Assembly (NCBI GenBank): GCA_017558505.1
Contig: JAFYUM010000042.1
Span: 81,057-145,056, forward strand
Origin: Ruminococcus sp.
GTDB lineage: Bacteria; Bacillota; Clostridia; Oscillospirales; Ruminococcaceae
Direction: 5' to 3'
DNA length: 64,000 nt
The position numbers and the translations under genes are program-made. Under the pieces are notes generated by a model, which saw only the letters and a list, made by a program, of their open reading frames with translations, was not told where the DNA came from and did not search any database. Below are positions 52,510 to 61,030 of the stretch, piece by piece. The stretch's first letter is position 1. Each line of letters opens with the position of its first letter.

Positions 52510-54009
52510 TTATTTCTTTTCATCCTCTTCGGGTTCAGCCTTTACACCATAATAGCCGTAACCTTTTTTGTAGTAATAACTGCTCTTGGAATAATACTTT
52601 CCTCTGTGCTTTATTTTAATACCATTAATAATAAATCCTAACACATTAATCTGTGCAAAATTCATTTTCTTTACTGCATTGTCAATATCGTCGCTTGTAG
52701 TTTTAGCATACCTGAGAACCATTACAATTCCCGTTACCTTATTTGCAAGCTCCATTGCATCGGTTACAACACTTACAGGTGCCGTATCAATTATTATGAT
52801 ATCATACTGTTCGTTGAGCTTTTCCATAATATCGTCCATATTCTTTGAAGCAAGCAGCTCCGAAGGATTTGGAGGAATAGGACCTGCAGTCATAACATCA
52901 AGATTTTTCACAATGCTCTTCTGTATACAATCTTCAAGATTATTCATCTTGCTTATAGCTGTGGAAAGTCCCTTTTTATTTTTAAGACCGAATATCTTAT
53001 GCTGCATGGATTTACGCATATCCGCATCAATAAGCAGTACCTTCTTTCCGCTTTCAGCCATTGCTATAGCAATATTAGCGGATGTGGTAGATTTTCCCTC
53101 ACCAGGGTTTGCAGAGGATACTGCAAATATTTTCTTATCGTCAGTTGAAAGAGCAAAAGAAATATTTGTACGGATTGATTTATAGCTTTCAACAACGCTG
53201 AAGGGAACATTTTTATCATTGAGCTTTACATAGTCGCTGCTGTCATAGCCGTTCTTTTTATCGTTCTTCTTTTTCTTCTTTTTCTTATCAGACTCAAACT
53301 GCTGAATTTCACCGATAATAGCCTTGTTGTATCTGTTATTGATAAAATCGGGATCCTTGACTGTATTATCAAAGAAATCAACAACGAATATAATTAGTGC
53401 TGTAATCATAAAGCCAGCCACCATACCAAGAAGTGTATTCTTCATAGTATTTGGTGCAACGGGAGTATCATACACCTTTGCCTTATCAATAGTGTTGATT
53501 GAGCCTACACCAACAGCGTTCTTTACAAATTCAGGTGCAACGCTCGTAAGATTGTTGCAAATCGAGGCAGCAATCTCAGCATTTTTTGCAGTTGCTTCAA
53601 TATTTACCGCAGATGTATCAGTTACCGAGCTTATAGCAAGGCAGGAACGGATTGAAGCCGGATTTATTCTGCCGTTGAGATAAGTGAAATTCTGCTTAAG
53701 TGTGTAATCATCGTACTGATTACTTAACATATCACCGACTGCATTCATTACAGCATCATCTTTCAATACCTCCATATAGGTATTTACAAGCTGCTTTGAG
53801 TTGCTGATATTGTTCTGCCCGTCAATTCCTTCTGACACACCATAATAACTCTGTACATACATGGTTATATGTGACGAGTATTCAAGGGGCAGCATTGTTT
53901 TTGAAATACCGAATGCCGTAGCTCCGCCTAAAAACGTAATCAGAAGAATAATCCAGATTTTACTGAGCAGAAGCCGTATCAGATCCTTTATATCAATTGT
54001 TTCTTCCAT
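52510..54009 (-). CDS. Fused Wzz-type polymerase co-regulator and tyrosine BY-kinase
   Basis: 499 residues joining both CpsC and CpsD functions. Residues 1-210 are the Wzz/CpsC part (IDIKDLIRLLLSKIWIILLI, second helix near 180-200). A Lys-rich linker follows, then the kinase with Walker A SANPGEGKSTTSANIA, Walker A' LLIDADMR and Walker B IIIDTAP. The C terminus has a tyrosine cluster (SSYYYKKGYGYYG), the autophosphorylation site. In many Firmicutes the two parts are separate proteins. It controls export and length of a surface polysaccharide. Confidence 0.92.
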   Translation of the reverse strand: MEETIDIKDLIRLLLSKIWIILLITFLGGATAFGISKTMLPLEYSSHITMYVQSYYGVSEGIDGQNNISNSKQLVNTYMEVLKDDAVMNAVGDMLSNQYDDYTLKQNFTYLNGRINPASIRSCLAISSVTDTSAVNIEATAKNAEIAASICNNLTSVAPEFVKNAVGVGSINTIDKAKVYDTPVAPNTMKNTLLGMVAGFMITALIIFVVDFFDNTVKDPDFINNRYNKAIIGEIQQFESDKKKKKKKNDKKNGYDSSDYVKLNDKNVPFSVVESYKSIRTNISFALSTDDKKIFAVSSANPGEGKSTTSANIAIAMAESGKKVLLIDADMRKSMQHKIFGLKNKKGLSTAISKMNNLEDCIQKSIVKNLDVMTAGPIPPNPSELLASKNMDDIMEKLNEQYDIIIIDTAPVSVVTDAMELANKVTGIVMVLRYAKTTSDDIDNAVKKMNFAQINVLGFIINGIKIKHRGKYYSKSSYYYKKGYGYYGVKAEPEEDEKK

Positions 54010-54055
54010 TTTTTAATTCCCTTTCATAAAACATGGTTTATATGCTCATAAAATA

Positions 54056-54084
54056 ATTATATCACCTTTAAATATGTTTGTCAA
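54056..54084 (-). promoter_or_regulatory. Promoter of the BY-kinase gene
   Basis: Minus-strand TTGACA (54079-54084), 17-base spacer, TATAAT (54056-54061): a perfect sigma-A promoter. Confidence 0.85.
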
Positions 54085-54157
54085 GCAAAATAGCTTTTTT
54101 GGGCACTTTTCATTTATCCATTTGTCCATAATAATCGTCTGCTGACAAAAATCGAAA

Positions 54158-54200
54158 GCAATACCGCACAAAGCCGTCGGGCGGACTTTGTGCGTGTTGC
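54158..54200. repeat. REP-like hairpin downstream of the AI-2E transporter gene
   Basis: GCACAAAG-CCG and CGG-A-CTTTGTGC pair around TCGGG, with outer GCAA/TTGC. It has the ACCGCAC core of other hairpins here. The flanking stretch to 54281 holds no ORF; I see nothing else in it except two GGTTTC boxes. Confidence 0.55.
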
Positions 54201-54281
54201 CATTTGTACCGAGTGTTTGAAAGCGAGGTTTCATTTTGTGAGCAATAAGTACGACAGTGGGGTTTCTTTTTTCTGAAACAA

Positions 54282-55526
54282 TTACTTTTTCTTCTGCACC
54301 TTTTTTGCCTTGACTTCTTTTTTCTCAGCAGGTATCTGACGACTGCTTTCAGGGAGATAATCCTTTGTGTCAGACGACATATTCTTACTCTCAAGACGGT
54401 ACGCAATAAATTCATTGAGAAGGGAATAAAGAACCGCAAATATTGGAACTCCGAGAACCATTCCGGCAAAGCCGAATAATCCGCCTCCTATGAGAATTGA
54501 GAAAAGCACCCAGAATGCAGATATACCTGTTGTCTGACCAAGTATCTTCGGACCGATAACATTTCCGTCAAGCTGCTGTATAATTAATATCAGTATGAGG
54601 AACGGTATAACCTGCCTCGGAGCTGCCACAAGAAGAAGCAATGCACTTGGTATCGCACCGATAAACGGACCGAAAAATGGTATAATATTTGTAACGCCAA
54701 CAATAACGGAAATCAGCACAATAAAGTCAAATTTCATTACCGTCATACAAACAAAGCAAAGACAGCCGATTATTATAGAGTCAACAATTTTTCCTGATAT
54801 AAATCCGCTGATTGAAGTATTTGTCTGTGCACACACACGCAGAATTGTCTCTGTAGTCTTTGACGGAAGTATTCCATAGACCATTTTTTTCATCTGTGCC
54901 TGGAAATGCTCCTTACCGTAAAGGAGATATATTGCAACGATTATACCGATGAAAATATCTTTCAGCATGATAATAAAGCTCAATGTGCTGTCAGTTATCT
55001 TAACCATAATTCCGCCCAGCTTTGGTGCAATATTATTTGCAAATTCCATAATCGCATTTTCGATACTGTCAAATTGTTTGCTTACAACAGTCAGTACCTC
55101 GGGATATTTTACAAGAAGGGAATCAATCCACTTTTCAATGTTATTTATATATGTGCTGAAATTGTTTATAATCGTCGTTATACTTTCAATAACCTGCGGC
55201 ATGATTATTGCACCGAGAGCAGCAATAAATGCAAGGAATATTGTCATTGCAAGAAACAAGGATATAACTCTTGTCAGTCTGAAGTGGGGCTTGTTTTTTT
55301 CGGTAATTTTTTTCACATGCCGTTCAAACCATTTCAGTATGGGATTTACAAGATAGGCAATAACAATTCCCCACGTTATAGGCGCAAGAATTGACATCAA
55401 CTTTTTAATAAAATCTCCGACTACTGTAAAATTAAAAATTACGGCATATATAAATATGCAGACTGTAAAGGTTAGTATAGTATATACCGATATAGTTGTG
55501 TACTTTGAGTTCCAGTTTATCTTCAT
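54282..55526 (-). CDS. AI-2E family (YdiK/PerM-like) membrane transporter
   Basis: 414 residues from the ATG at 55526, seven bases after AAGGAG. Family landmarks are the N-terminal helices, ITWGIVIAYLVNPILKWFER, a long amphipathic region (residues 130-190), GVTNIIPFFGPFIGAIPSAL, and LDGNVIGPKILGQTTGI. The C-terminal 40 residues are charged and Lys-rich. Members export small molecules or Na+; AI-2 transport was shown only for a few. Substrate unknown. Confidence 0.88.
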   Translation of the reverse strand: MKINWNSKYTTISVYTILTFTVCIFIYAVIFNFTVVGDFIKKLMSILAPITWGIVIAYLVNPILKWFERHVKKITEKNKPHFRLTRVISLFLAMTIFLAFIAALGAIIMPQVIESITTIINNFSTYINNIEKWIDSLLVKYPEVLTVVSKQFDSIENAIMEFANNIAPKLGGIMVKITDSTLSFIIMLKDIFIGIIVAIYLLYGKEHFQAQMKKMVYGILPSKTTETILRVCAQTNTSISGFISGKIVDSIIIGCLCFVCMTVMKFDFIVLISVIVGVTNIIPFFGPFIGAIPSALLLLVAAPRQVIPFLILILIIQQLDGNVIGPKILGQTTGISAFWVLFSILIGGGLFGFAGMVLGVPIFAVLYSLLNEFIAYRLESKNMSSDTKDYLPESSRQIPAEKKEVKAKKVQKKK

Positions 55527-55554
55527 TAACTCACTCCTTTTGGTTGATATATTT

Positions 55555-55583
55555 ATTATATCACATTTCTGATTACATTGCAA
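55555..55583 (-). promoter_or_regulatory. Promoter of the AI-2E family gene
   Basis: Minus-strand TTGCAA (55578-55583), 17-base spacer, TATAAT (55555-55560). Confidence 0.65.
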
Positions 55584-55595
55584 GGTCAAATATTG

Positions 55596-55609
55596 CGAAA
55601 ATATTTTCG
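55596..55609. promoter_or_regulatory. Palindrome between divergent promoters
   Basis: CGAAAATATTTTCG is a perfect 14-base palindrome, lying between the -35 boxes of the two divergent genes. It could be a shared operator. Confidence 0.35.
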
Positions 55610-55621
55610 TTTATTGTTCGA

Positions 55622-55650
55622 TTGACAACAGCGCCGTTTTGTGATATAAT
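55622..55650 (+). promoter_or_regulatory. Promoter of the DUF6311-like gene
   Basis: TTGACA (55622-55627), 17-base spacer, TATAAT (55645-55650), 29 bases before the ATG; CAGGAGG is the ribosome binding site. Confidence 0.85.
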
Positions 55651-55679
55651 TTTGAAAGTTATTTATCAGGAGGAAAACA

Positions 55680-57173
55680 ATGCTTTCAAACAATGAAAAA
55701 AAGACAAACTTTTTCTTGTTTCCCACAATAGGAGCAATAATCGGCACAATATCCTGCATATATACCGACAGCATTCCCCTGTTTGCACTGTTTTTCAAAT
55801 TACTGTCCCCTGTTCTGCCTGAAACATTTCAGTATGCAGGAATATGGGGAGTATTCAACTTCACCATGCAGGGATTTTCCTCTGTAATGCTGTTGCAGAA
55901 ATTCAGCAGGAATCCTTTTTTCTGTTTGCCTGCAAGCATTTGCTATATAATTTCACCCACTATAATGCAGCGTCTGTATGGGCATGACTCCCTTTCTGCT
56001 CACTGGCTGATAATACTGGCGTTTGTTCTGTGGGCTTATCAGACTCATAAATGGAAACATAAATTTACTCCCGTTTTACTCTGGGCAATACTTGTAATTA
56101 TTGCAGTTTCAATTCATATGTACCTCTGGGCAATGGTCTGCATAGTTATGGTCGGCTCGTTTATAACCTATCTTATAAAAAACAAAAAAATCGGGTATAT
56201 ACTGGTATGCGGCTCTGTTTCCATCGTTTGCTCTTTTGTTACAATGCTTTCATTGGGAGCTTTTCACATAAACAGCGGTTTCACTGATGGCGGACTTGGC
56301 TTGTACAGCTCCAATCTCAATACATTCTTCAACCCTATGGGAAACAGCTCTTTTTTCAAAAAGCTGGAATACTTCGACGGTCAGGGTGAAGGCTTCGGTT
56401 ATCTGGGATTAGGAATAATAACAGCAGGTATCATCGCTTTCAGCTTACTCATATACTTTTTATGCAAAAATAAAAATTTCAGACCGCTTGTAAAAAAATA
56501 CAGAGCATATATTATCGGCGGAGCAATTGTTTTCATAGCTTCTCTTGACATCGCTGTAAGTCCCGATATTACGTTAAACAACAACTTATTGCTCACACGT
56601 GAATATCCGCAGATTGTCATATCTGCCCTGTCTGTTTTCCGTGCATCGGGCAGGTTTATATGGATATGCGATTATATGATATACACAGCAATATTTATGA
56701 TATTATCAAAAGTAAATTCAAGAAAAATATTGTGCGTGCTGATTTCCATAATTTCGCTTGTGCAAATGGTTGATTTATATGAAATGATGAAAAAAGAAAA
56801 TAAAAGGTACAACAAAAAAATTGAATATGTATCTCCTTTGTATTCAGAGGAGTGGCAGGAAATACTGGAAGGAGTAAACGAAATAAGGTATGTTCCCCTA
56901 CCACCTGACCACAGAGGAAGAAAAGAATATATGAAACTGGGCGTATACGCAGGTGAAAACGGCATACCCATGAGCAGCTTTTATTGTGCAAGGGAAGATT
57001 ATGCCGCTATGTCTGAGTATTCTGAAAATTCCCTGCTTGAACTTGAAAACGGCGACGGCAGGAAAGATATACTGTACATCTTTTTTGATGAAGAACGCAT
57101 TCCCCGTGATAATGAAAAGCTGAAAATATATGAAATTGACGGCATTACAGCCGTAAGAACAGCAAATGACTGA
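55680..57173 (+). CDS. Polytopic membrane protein resembling DUF6311 / GT-C glycosyltransferases
   Basis: 497 residues. About ten membrane helices fill residues 15-380; a soluble C-terminal domain of about 115 residues follows. The layout (YGHDSLSAHWLIILAFVLWA, a loop with GLGLYSSNLNTFFNPMGNSS, then FRASGRFIWICDYMIY) matches DUF6311, proposed to be related to GT-C membrane glycosyltransferases. Its neighbourhood with capsule regulation makes a role in surface glycan assembly plausible. No catalytic residue can be proven by eye. Confidence 0.65.
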   Translation: MLSNNEKKTNFFLFPTIGAIIGTISCIYTDSIPLFALFFKLLSPVLPETFQYAGIWGVFNFTMQGFSSVMLLQKFSRNPFFCLPASICYIISPTIMQRLYGHDSLSAHWLIILAFVLWAYQTHKWKHKFTPVLLWAILVIIAVSIHMYLWAMVCIVMVGSFITYLIKNKKIGYILVCGSVSIVCSFVTMLSLGAFHINSGFTDGGLGLYSSNLNTFFNPMGNSSFFKKLEYFDGQGEGFGYLGLGIITAGIIAFSLLIYFLCKNKNFRPLVKKYRAYIIGGAIVFIASLDIAVSPDITLNNNLLLTREYPQIVISALSVFRASGRFIWICDYMIYTAIFMILSKVNSRKILCVLISIISLVQMVDLYEMMKKENKRYNKKIEYVSPLYSEEWQEILEGVNEIRYVPLPPDHRGRKEYMKLGVYAGENGIPMSSFYCAREDYAAMSEYSENSLLELENGDGRKDILYIFFDEERIPRDNEKLKIYEIDGITAVRTAND

Positions 57174-57186
57174 TAGCCGGCGAATA

Positions 57187-57334
57187 CTTCTAAAACCTGT
57201 TTAATTTAAAGAAAAAGCAGATAGGTACGGCAGCTTCATGGAAACCTCCCGAAGGCGTGCTGTCACACTCCAAGGGAGGCTGACGAAGAAGATGCCGTAC
57301 ATAATTGCTTTTTCTCAAAAGGGATTTTCATAAT
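57187..57334. repeat. Terminal-inverted-repeat (MITE-like) element, copy B
   Basis: Ends TTCTAAAACC and GGATTTTCAT-type arms, with AAAAAGCA (57212-57219)/TGCTTTTT (57306-57313) inside, match copy A at 22351-22430. The core holds nested hairpins TACGGCA/TGCCGTA and CCTCCC/GGGAGG. It has no ORF. Boundaries are approximate. Confidence 0.65.
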
Positions 57335-57361
57335 TGTACCGGTTATATACAAAACAAAAAG

Positions 57362-57400
57362 AAAACGCAGTACCTGAAAAATTCAGATACTGCGTTTTTT
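57362..57400. terminator. Bidirectional terminator between the DUF6311-like and GH3 genes
   Basis: AAAACGCAGTA/TACTGCGTTTT with an inner CTGAA/TTCAG extension, T6 on the right and A-rich on the left. Confidence 0.88.
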
Positions 57401-57407
57401 ACTGCTA

Positions 57408-58643
57408 TTAATCAAGTAAACCCATTTCCTTTTTCTTTTCAAGAATTCGGATTACACTTTCGTCTATTCGTTCCTCAGTAAGCTCACCTGATTCAACAGC
57501 CGCCTTAACTCCCTCAACGGCTGCACGTAAATCATTTGGCATGAGAATAACATCAACACCCGCTTTAATAGACATTATAGCCGCTTCTTCGCTTGTGTAT
57601 GTGTTTGTAATTGCTCCCATCGACTGCGAGTCGGAAATAATAACACCCTCAAAACCGAGCTTTTCTCTTAACCAGTCAGTTACAACTACAGGCGACATAT
57701 CAGCGGGGAGCTTCTCTCCTGACGCTTTCATTACCTGATGACCAACCATTACAAAATCCGCACCAGCCTCAATTCCGCCCCTGAACGCAGGAAATTCCGT
57801 TATTTCAAGGTCTTCAAGTGTTCGGTCAATCTCGACTGTATCATAGTGGGTATTTCCGTCTCCTGCTCCCAGTCCGGGGAAATGCTTCAATGTAGAAGCT
57901 ATTTTCTGGGATTTCAGACCTCTTATAATAGCTGTACACATATCAGCAACAACAAGTGGATCATTGCTGAAAATTCTGGTACCAAGCTCGTTTGTTTCGC
58001 TAACCCTTACATCAGCAACAGGGGCAAAATTCACGTTAAATCCATAATCAGCAAGATAGCCTCCGATTGTTCTGCCTGCCTCATAGGTAGTACTGTAATC
58101 GTTGAGCTTTCCATAATAGCTCATGTTTTCAACGGGTGTTTTCCACAGCATTTTCTGCACTCTCGTTACAGAACCGCCCTCCTCGTCAACCGTCTGAAAC
58201 AGTCCGATACCGTTATTGTACTCCGCAGCCATTTCCTGCGACTTGCCGAGCAAATCACGCAGCTGCTGGTCGTACACTATATTAGCGTCAAAATAAATAT
58301 ATCCGCCTATAGGATATTCCTCATAGCATTTTTTATAATAATCGTCCACATATGTAAGCGTATCATAATAGTATGTTGTTTTTTCGGGGACAGCAATAAA
58401 CATCTGACACACTTTCTCATGAAGTTCCATTTTATTGAGTTTTCTCTCCACCTTCGGAGAAATACTGTTACCCTCGGTAGGTGCTTGTGTAGCAGCTTCT
58501 GTTGCAGCCTCAGTTGTCTCCTCTGCCTCTGTAGTTTCCACAGAGGGAACAATGACAGGAGAAAGTTCAATAACCTCCTCATTCTCCTTACAGCCGCTTA
58601 ATAATACTGATAAAAGTAATACGGGCAATATTATTTTTTTCAA
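57408..58643 (-). CDS. GH3-family lipoprotein, NagZ-like beta-N-acetylhexosaminidase
   Basis: 411 residues from a TTG at 58643 after GAGGAA. A lipoprotein signal peptide ends in the lipobox LLSGC, followed by a Thr/Glu/Ala-rich linker. The GH3 domain has IGGYIYFDANI, FAPVADVRV, the KHFPGLGAGDGNTHYDT motif characteristic of NagZ-type GH3 enzymes (His-Asp pair as acid/base), and the nucleophile Asp in IISDSQSMGA. It likely trims GlcNAc from peptidoglycan or host glycans at the cell surface. It is the last gene of a LacI-DUF5662-GH3 unit. Confidence 0.88.
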   Translation of the reverse strand: MKKIILPVLLLSVLLSGCKENEEVIELSPVIVPSVETTEAEETTEAATEAATQAPTEGNSISPKVERKLNKMELHEKVCQMFIAVPEKTTYYYDTLTYVDDYYKKCYEEYPIGGYIYFDANIVYDQQLRDLLGKSQEMAAEYNNGIGLFQTVDEEGGSVTRVQKMLWKTPVENMSYYGKLNDYSTTYEAGRTIGGYLADYGFNVNFAPVADVRVSETNELGTRIFSNDPLVVADMCTAIIRGLKSQKIASTLKHFPGLGAGDGNTHYDTVEIDRTLEDLEITEFPAFRGGIEAGADFVMVGHQVMKASGEKLPADMSPVVVTDWLREKLGFEGVIISDSQSMGAITNTYTSEEAAIMSIKAGVDVILMPNDLRAAVEGVKAAVESGELTEERIDESVIRILEKKKEMGLLD

Positions 58644-58662
58644 CGCAATTCCTCATTTCTTT

Positions 58663-59211
58663 TTAGAGATTCCCTTTACGTCTGTTACATCTTATATATT
58701 CAAACGCCGCCTTTTCGCCTTTTTCCGCAAGAAGCGTAAGGAGAAATTCAAGTTTTTCCTCTGTTTCGGGATGAATTAATCTTGTACCCTTTCCGTTGAG
58801 GAAATATTCCAGCGGGCATCTGTCGTTATAGTCTTTCTTTTTATATATTTTTGATGCGGCAACTCTGTCGCAGAACATTTCACAAATGTAAACATCGGGC
58901 ATTGGAACAGCCTCAAGCATTTTGGTTTTCATGGAATAATCCGTCCAGTATTCAAAATGGTGACGGTTTCTTCCCTTATGGTGAAGCCACGCTTTAGAAT
59001 ATCCGCTTACTTCCCTTTCACGCTCGTTTGGACTTCTCATGCCCTGATAATATTTCACGCCTGCAAAGAACTCTGTAGGAGAGAATTTTGATAAATCGTG
59101 AAGAAGTCCACGTTTTATTATGCCAGCTTTAAAGCAGTGAATCATAACCATATTCCTGTGACTCATTACCGTATTCAGATGTCCGAAAAAATTCTTAATA
59201 AGCAAATCCAA
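58663..59211 (-). CDS. DUF5662-family protein
   Basis: About 182 residues. No ATG fits; a TTG at 59211 lies five bases after AAGGAG (a GTG at 59215-59217 overlaps that site). Conserved His-rich stretches are NMVMIHCFKAGIIKRGLLHD, then SKFSPTEFF, and AWLHHKGRNRHHFEYW, resembling a DUF5662 protein and possibly an HD-like metal site. It sits 19 bases before the GH3 gene. Function unknown. Confidence 0.7.
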   Translation of the reverse strand: MDLLIKNFFGHLNTVMSHRNMVMIHCFKAGIIKRGLLHDLSKFSPTEFFAGVKYYQGMRSPNEREREVSGYSKAWLHHKGRNRHHFEYWTDYSMKTKMLEAVPMPDVYICEMFCDRVAASKIYKKKDYNDRCPLEYFLNGKGTRLIHPETEEKLEFLLTLLAEKGEKAAFEYIRCNRRKGNL

Positions 59212-59220
59212 AGGCACTCC

Positions 59221-60240
59221 TTATCTGATATCAAACACACTGTCTTTTTCAATCAGTCTACCGCTGATTATTCTTCTTCCCTCGGTATAACCTGGATTTT
59301 CAAGTTTTTTCAGCATGAGTTCAACAGACTCCGCCGCCATTTTCATAAGGTCAACTTCAACTGTTGTAATTGCAGGTATGCATATATTTGAAACGGTATA
59401 ATTATCATATCCCACAACGGAAATATCCTCGGGAACACGTACACCCTTTGATTTAAGTGCTGCAATTATTCTGAAAGCCGTTTCATCGCTGTTGCACACA
59501 AATGCCGTTGGCATCTCATCGGGGAACTCAATATTATCAAAAAGGATACCCATTTCATCACGATCCTCAAGAACCCATTCTTTTTTATAAGTAAGATTGT
59601 TTTCCATAAGGCACTTTCTGAAACCAAGATAACGGTCATTTATGCTGCTTGTTGTATTAAGTGAGCCTACAAAGCCGATATTCTTATGACCTTTTTCAAC
59701 CAGATAATCAGTTACCATATATCCTCCGTGATAGCTGTCGGAGTTTACCGAATCAACATCACAGCGGCTTACATAGAAATCCACAAAGAGAAGCGGAATT
59801 TCGATTTTGCTCAATGCCATGGCATAATCACGGTTAAGCTGACCGATAACTATGGCACCGTCAACTCTGCTGTCCATAACTGACGACGGAAGAACAAGAT
59901 TTTTTTCATTTTCTCTCGATATACTTTCGTAAACCATTATAACATTTGCCGCAGAAAGCTTATTCGAAATATTAGCTGTAAGCTCCCAGTAAAAAGTACC
60001 CATTGAGCCTATAAAACGTTCAGAAGTGAGAATAGCTACACTCTTTTCCACTTTCTGGAAGTCAGCCTTCTTCTTTCCGCCTGTATTGGACGGTTTATAG
60101 CCCATTTCCTCAGCTGTTTTACAAATAAGCTGTCTTACCTGCTCACTTACACCGTCCCTGCCTGCAAGAGCATTGGACACTGTAACAACGCTTACTCCTA
60201 ATTTTTCAGCGATATCAAGCATACGCACACCATTCTTCAT
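59221..60240 (-). CDS. LacI-family transcriptional regulator
   Basis: 339 residues from the ATG at 60240, six bases after GAGGGTG; longer readings are not typical of LacI. The N-terminal helix-turn-helix is MLDIAEKLGVSVVTVSNALA with the hinge helix AEEMGYKPS. The sugar-binding core has VAILTSERFIGS, VDGAIVIGQL, FVGSLNTTSSINDRYLGF and PEDISVVGYDN. It probably senses a sugar and controls its own operon; the palindrome at 60307-60331 is a candidate operator. Confidence 0.92.
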   Translation of the reverse strand: MKNGVRMLDIAEKLGVSVVTVSNALAGRDGVSEQVRQLICKTAEEMGYKPSNTGGKKKADFQKVEKSVAILTSERFIGSMGTFYWELTANISNKLSAANVIMVYESISRENEKNLVLPSSVMDSRVDGAIVIGQLNRDYAMALSKIEIPLLFVDFYVSRCDVDSVNSDSYHGGYMVTDYLVEKGHKNIGFVGSLNTTSSINDRYLGFRKCLMENNLTYKKEWVLEDRDEMGILFDNIEFPDEMPTAFVCNSDETAFRIIAALKSKGVRVPEDISVVGYDNYTVSNICIPAITTVEVDLMKMAAESVELMLKKLENPGYTEGRRIISGRLIEKDSVFDIR

Positions 60241-60306
60241 ACATAACACCCTCATAATTCCGTCAATACGGAAATTTTTTTGCAGTTTCTCACCTGCATA
60301 ATATAT

Positions 60307-60331
60307 GCTTAAATTATACCATATTTTAAGC
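60307..60331 (-). promoter_or_regulatory. Palindromic operator over the -10 box of the LacI operon
   Basis: A 25-base imperfect palindrome with arms GCTTAAA and TTTAAGC pairs at 10 of 12 positions; it covers the minus-strand TATAAT (60313-60318). The -35 box is weak. This suits autorepression. Confidence 0.5.
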
Positions 60332-60410
60332 AAAAAATAAAGCACTTTCGAAATTTTTGTTAATTCTGATAAATTCAACAAATAATTAAGGTGATATTGT
60401 ACAAAACATC

Positions 60411-60450
60411 AAAACCGCATATAACCCACGAGTGGCATATGCGGTTTTTT
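60411..60450 (-). terminator. Terminator after the 60-residue ORF
   Basis: AAAACCGCATAT and ATATGCGGTTTT form a perfect 12-bp stem with a 14-base loop, giving a TTTT tail on the minus strand. Confidence 0.75.
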
Positions 60451-60465
60451 CAGGTTATCAGTCAA

Positions 60466-60648
60466 TTAACTGTTTAATGTTTCGCCTTTTGGAAGATAGG
60501 GATAAAGCTCATCATAATCTTCGGAAACGGTTTCCTTTGAGTTATTTGCAGGAATAAGCCCTGTCATATCATTCCATGAAGCCGCAGGACAAACATATTC
60601 CAGGCCGTCATTATAAGGCTCTTCAACAGGCATCTTCTTTTCTTCCAT
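60466..60648 (-). CDS. Uncharacterised 60-residue protein
   Basis: ATG at 60648 is eight bases after AAAGGAG. The peptide is acidic, with VCPAASWNDMTGLIPA and YDELYPYLPKG; there is one cysteine and no membrane helix. A strong terminator follows. The spacing of aromatic and proline residues recalls short spore-coat proteins, but I cannot assign a family. The leader has a hairpin CTGATGAA/TTCATCAG (60690-60717). Confidence 0.55.
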   Translation of the reverse strand: MEEKKMPVEEPYNDGLEYVCPAASWNDMTGLIPANNSKETVSEDYDELYPYLPKGETLNS

Positions 60649-61030
60649 GATATTCACTCCTTTCATACCACGGATATTATTTGCAGAATCTGATGAAATA
60701 AACCTGTTCTTCATCAGTTAAAAAAGCAAACAAGCATAATCCGGCGAAAAAATATTACCTTAAATAAATGCAAGTAAATTATTTCACCAAAAATTTCATT
60801 TATTTATCGCAATTTCAACGCAGTTTCAACCAAATTATGTATTTTCTGCTAATTTTTCCTTTTGCTTGACATATTCATTTTATAGTGTTATAATGTAATT
60901 AAAGTTGCACCCTCTCAATGTGCAGCAACCAATTATCAGCATATGCCAGCAACAGCCTGCATAACGGCAATTACAGGCAATTATAGTTCACGTTGCGGCA
61001 TAATAAGCCCTCAAAGGAGTTGTAAATCAA
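60649..61030. other. 382-base intergenic region
   Basis: It holds the minus-strand leader and hairpin of the 60-residue ORF, an A/T-rich middle without a visible gene, then the capD-like promoter (60866-60894) and a leader of about 130 bases with possible pairs GTTGC/GCAAC (60904-60929) and ATATGCC/GGCAT. No known riboswitch motif is seen. Confidence 0.5.
60866..60894 (+). promoter_or_regulatory. Promoter of the CapD/PglF-like gene
   Basis: TTGACA (60866-60871), 17-base spacer, TATAAT (60889-60894): a perfect sigma-A promoter with a long leader. Confidence 0.85.

Noticed and set aside
60466..60648. CotJA spore-coat protein
   Set aside because: Only the general layout of aromatic and proline residues is similar; the core CotJA pattern is absent.
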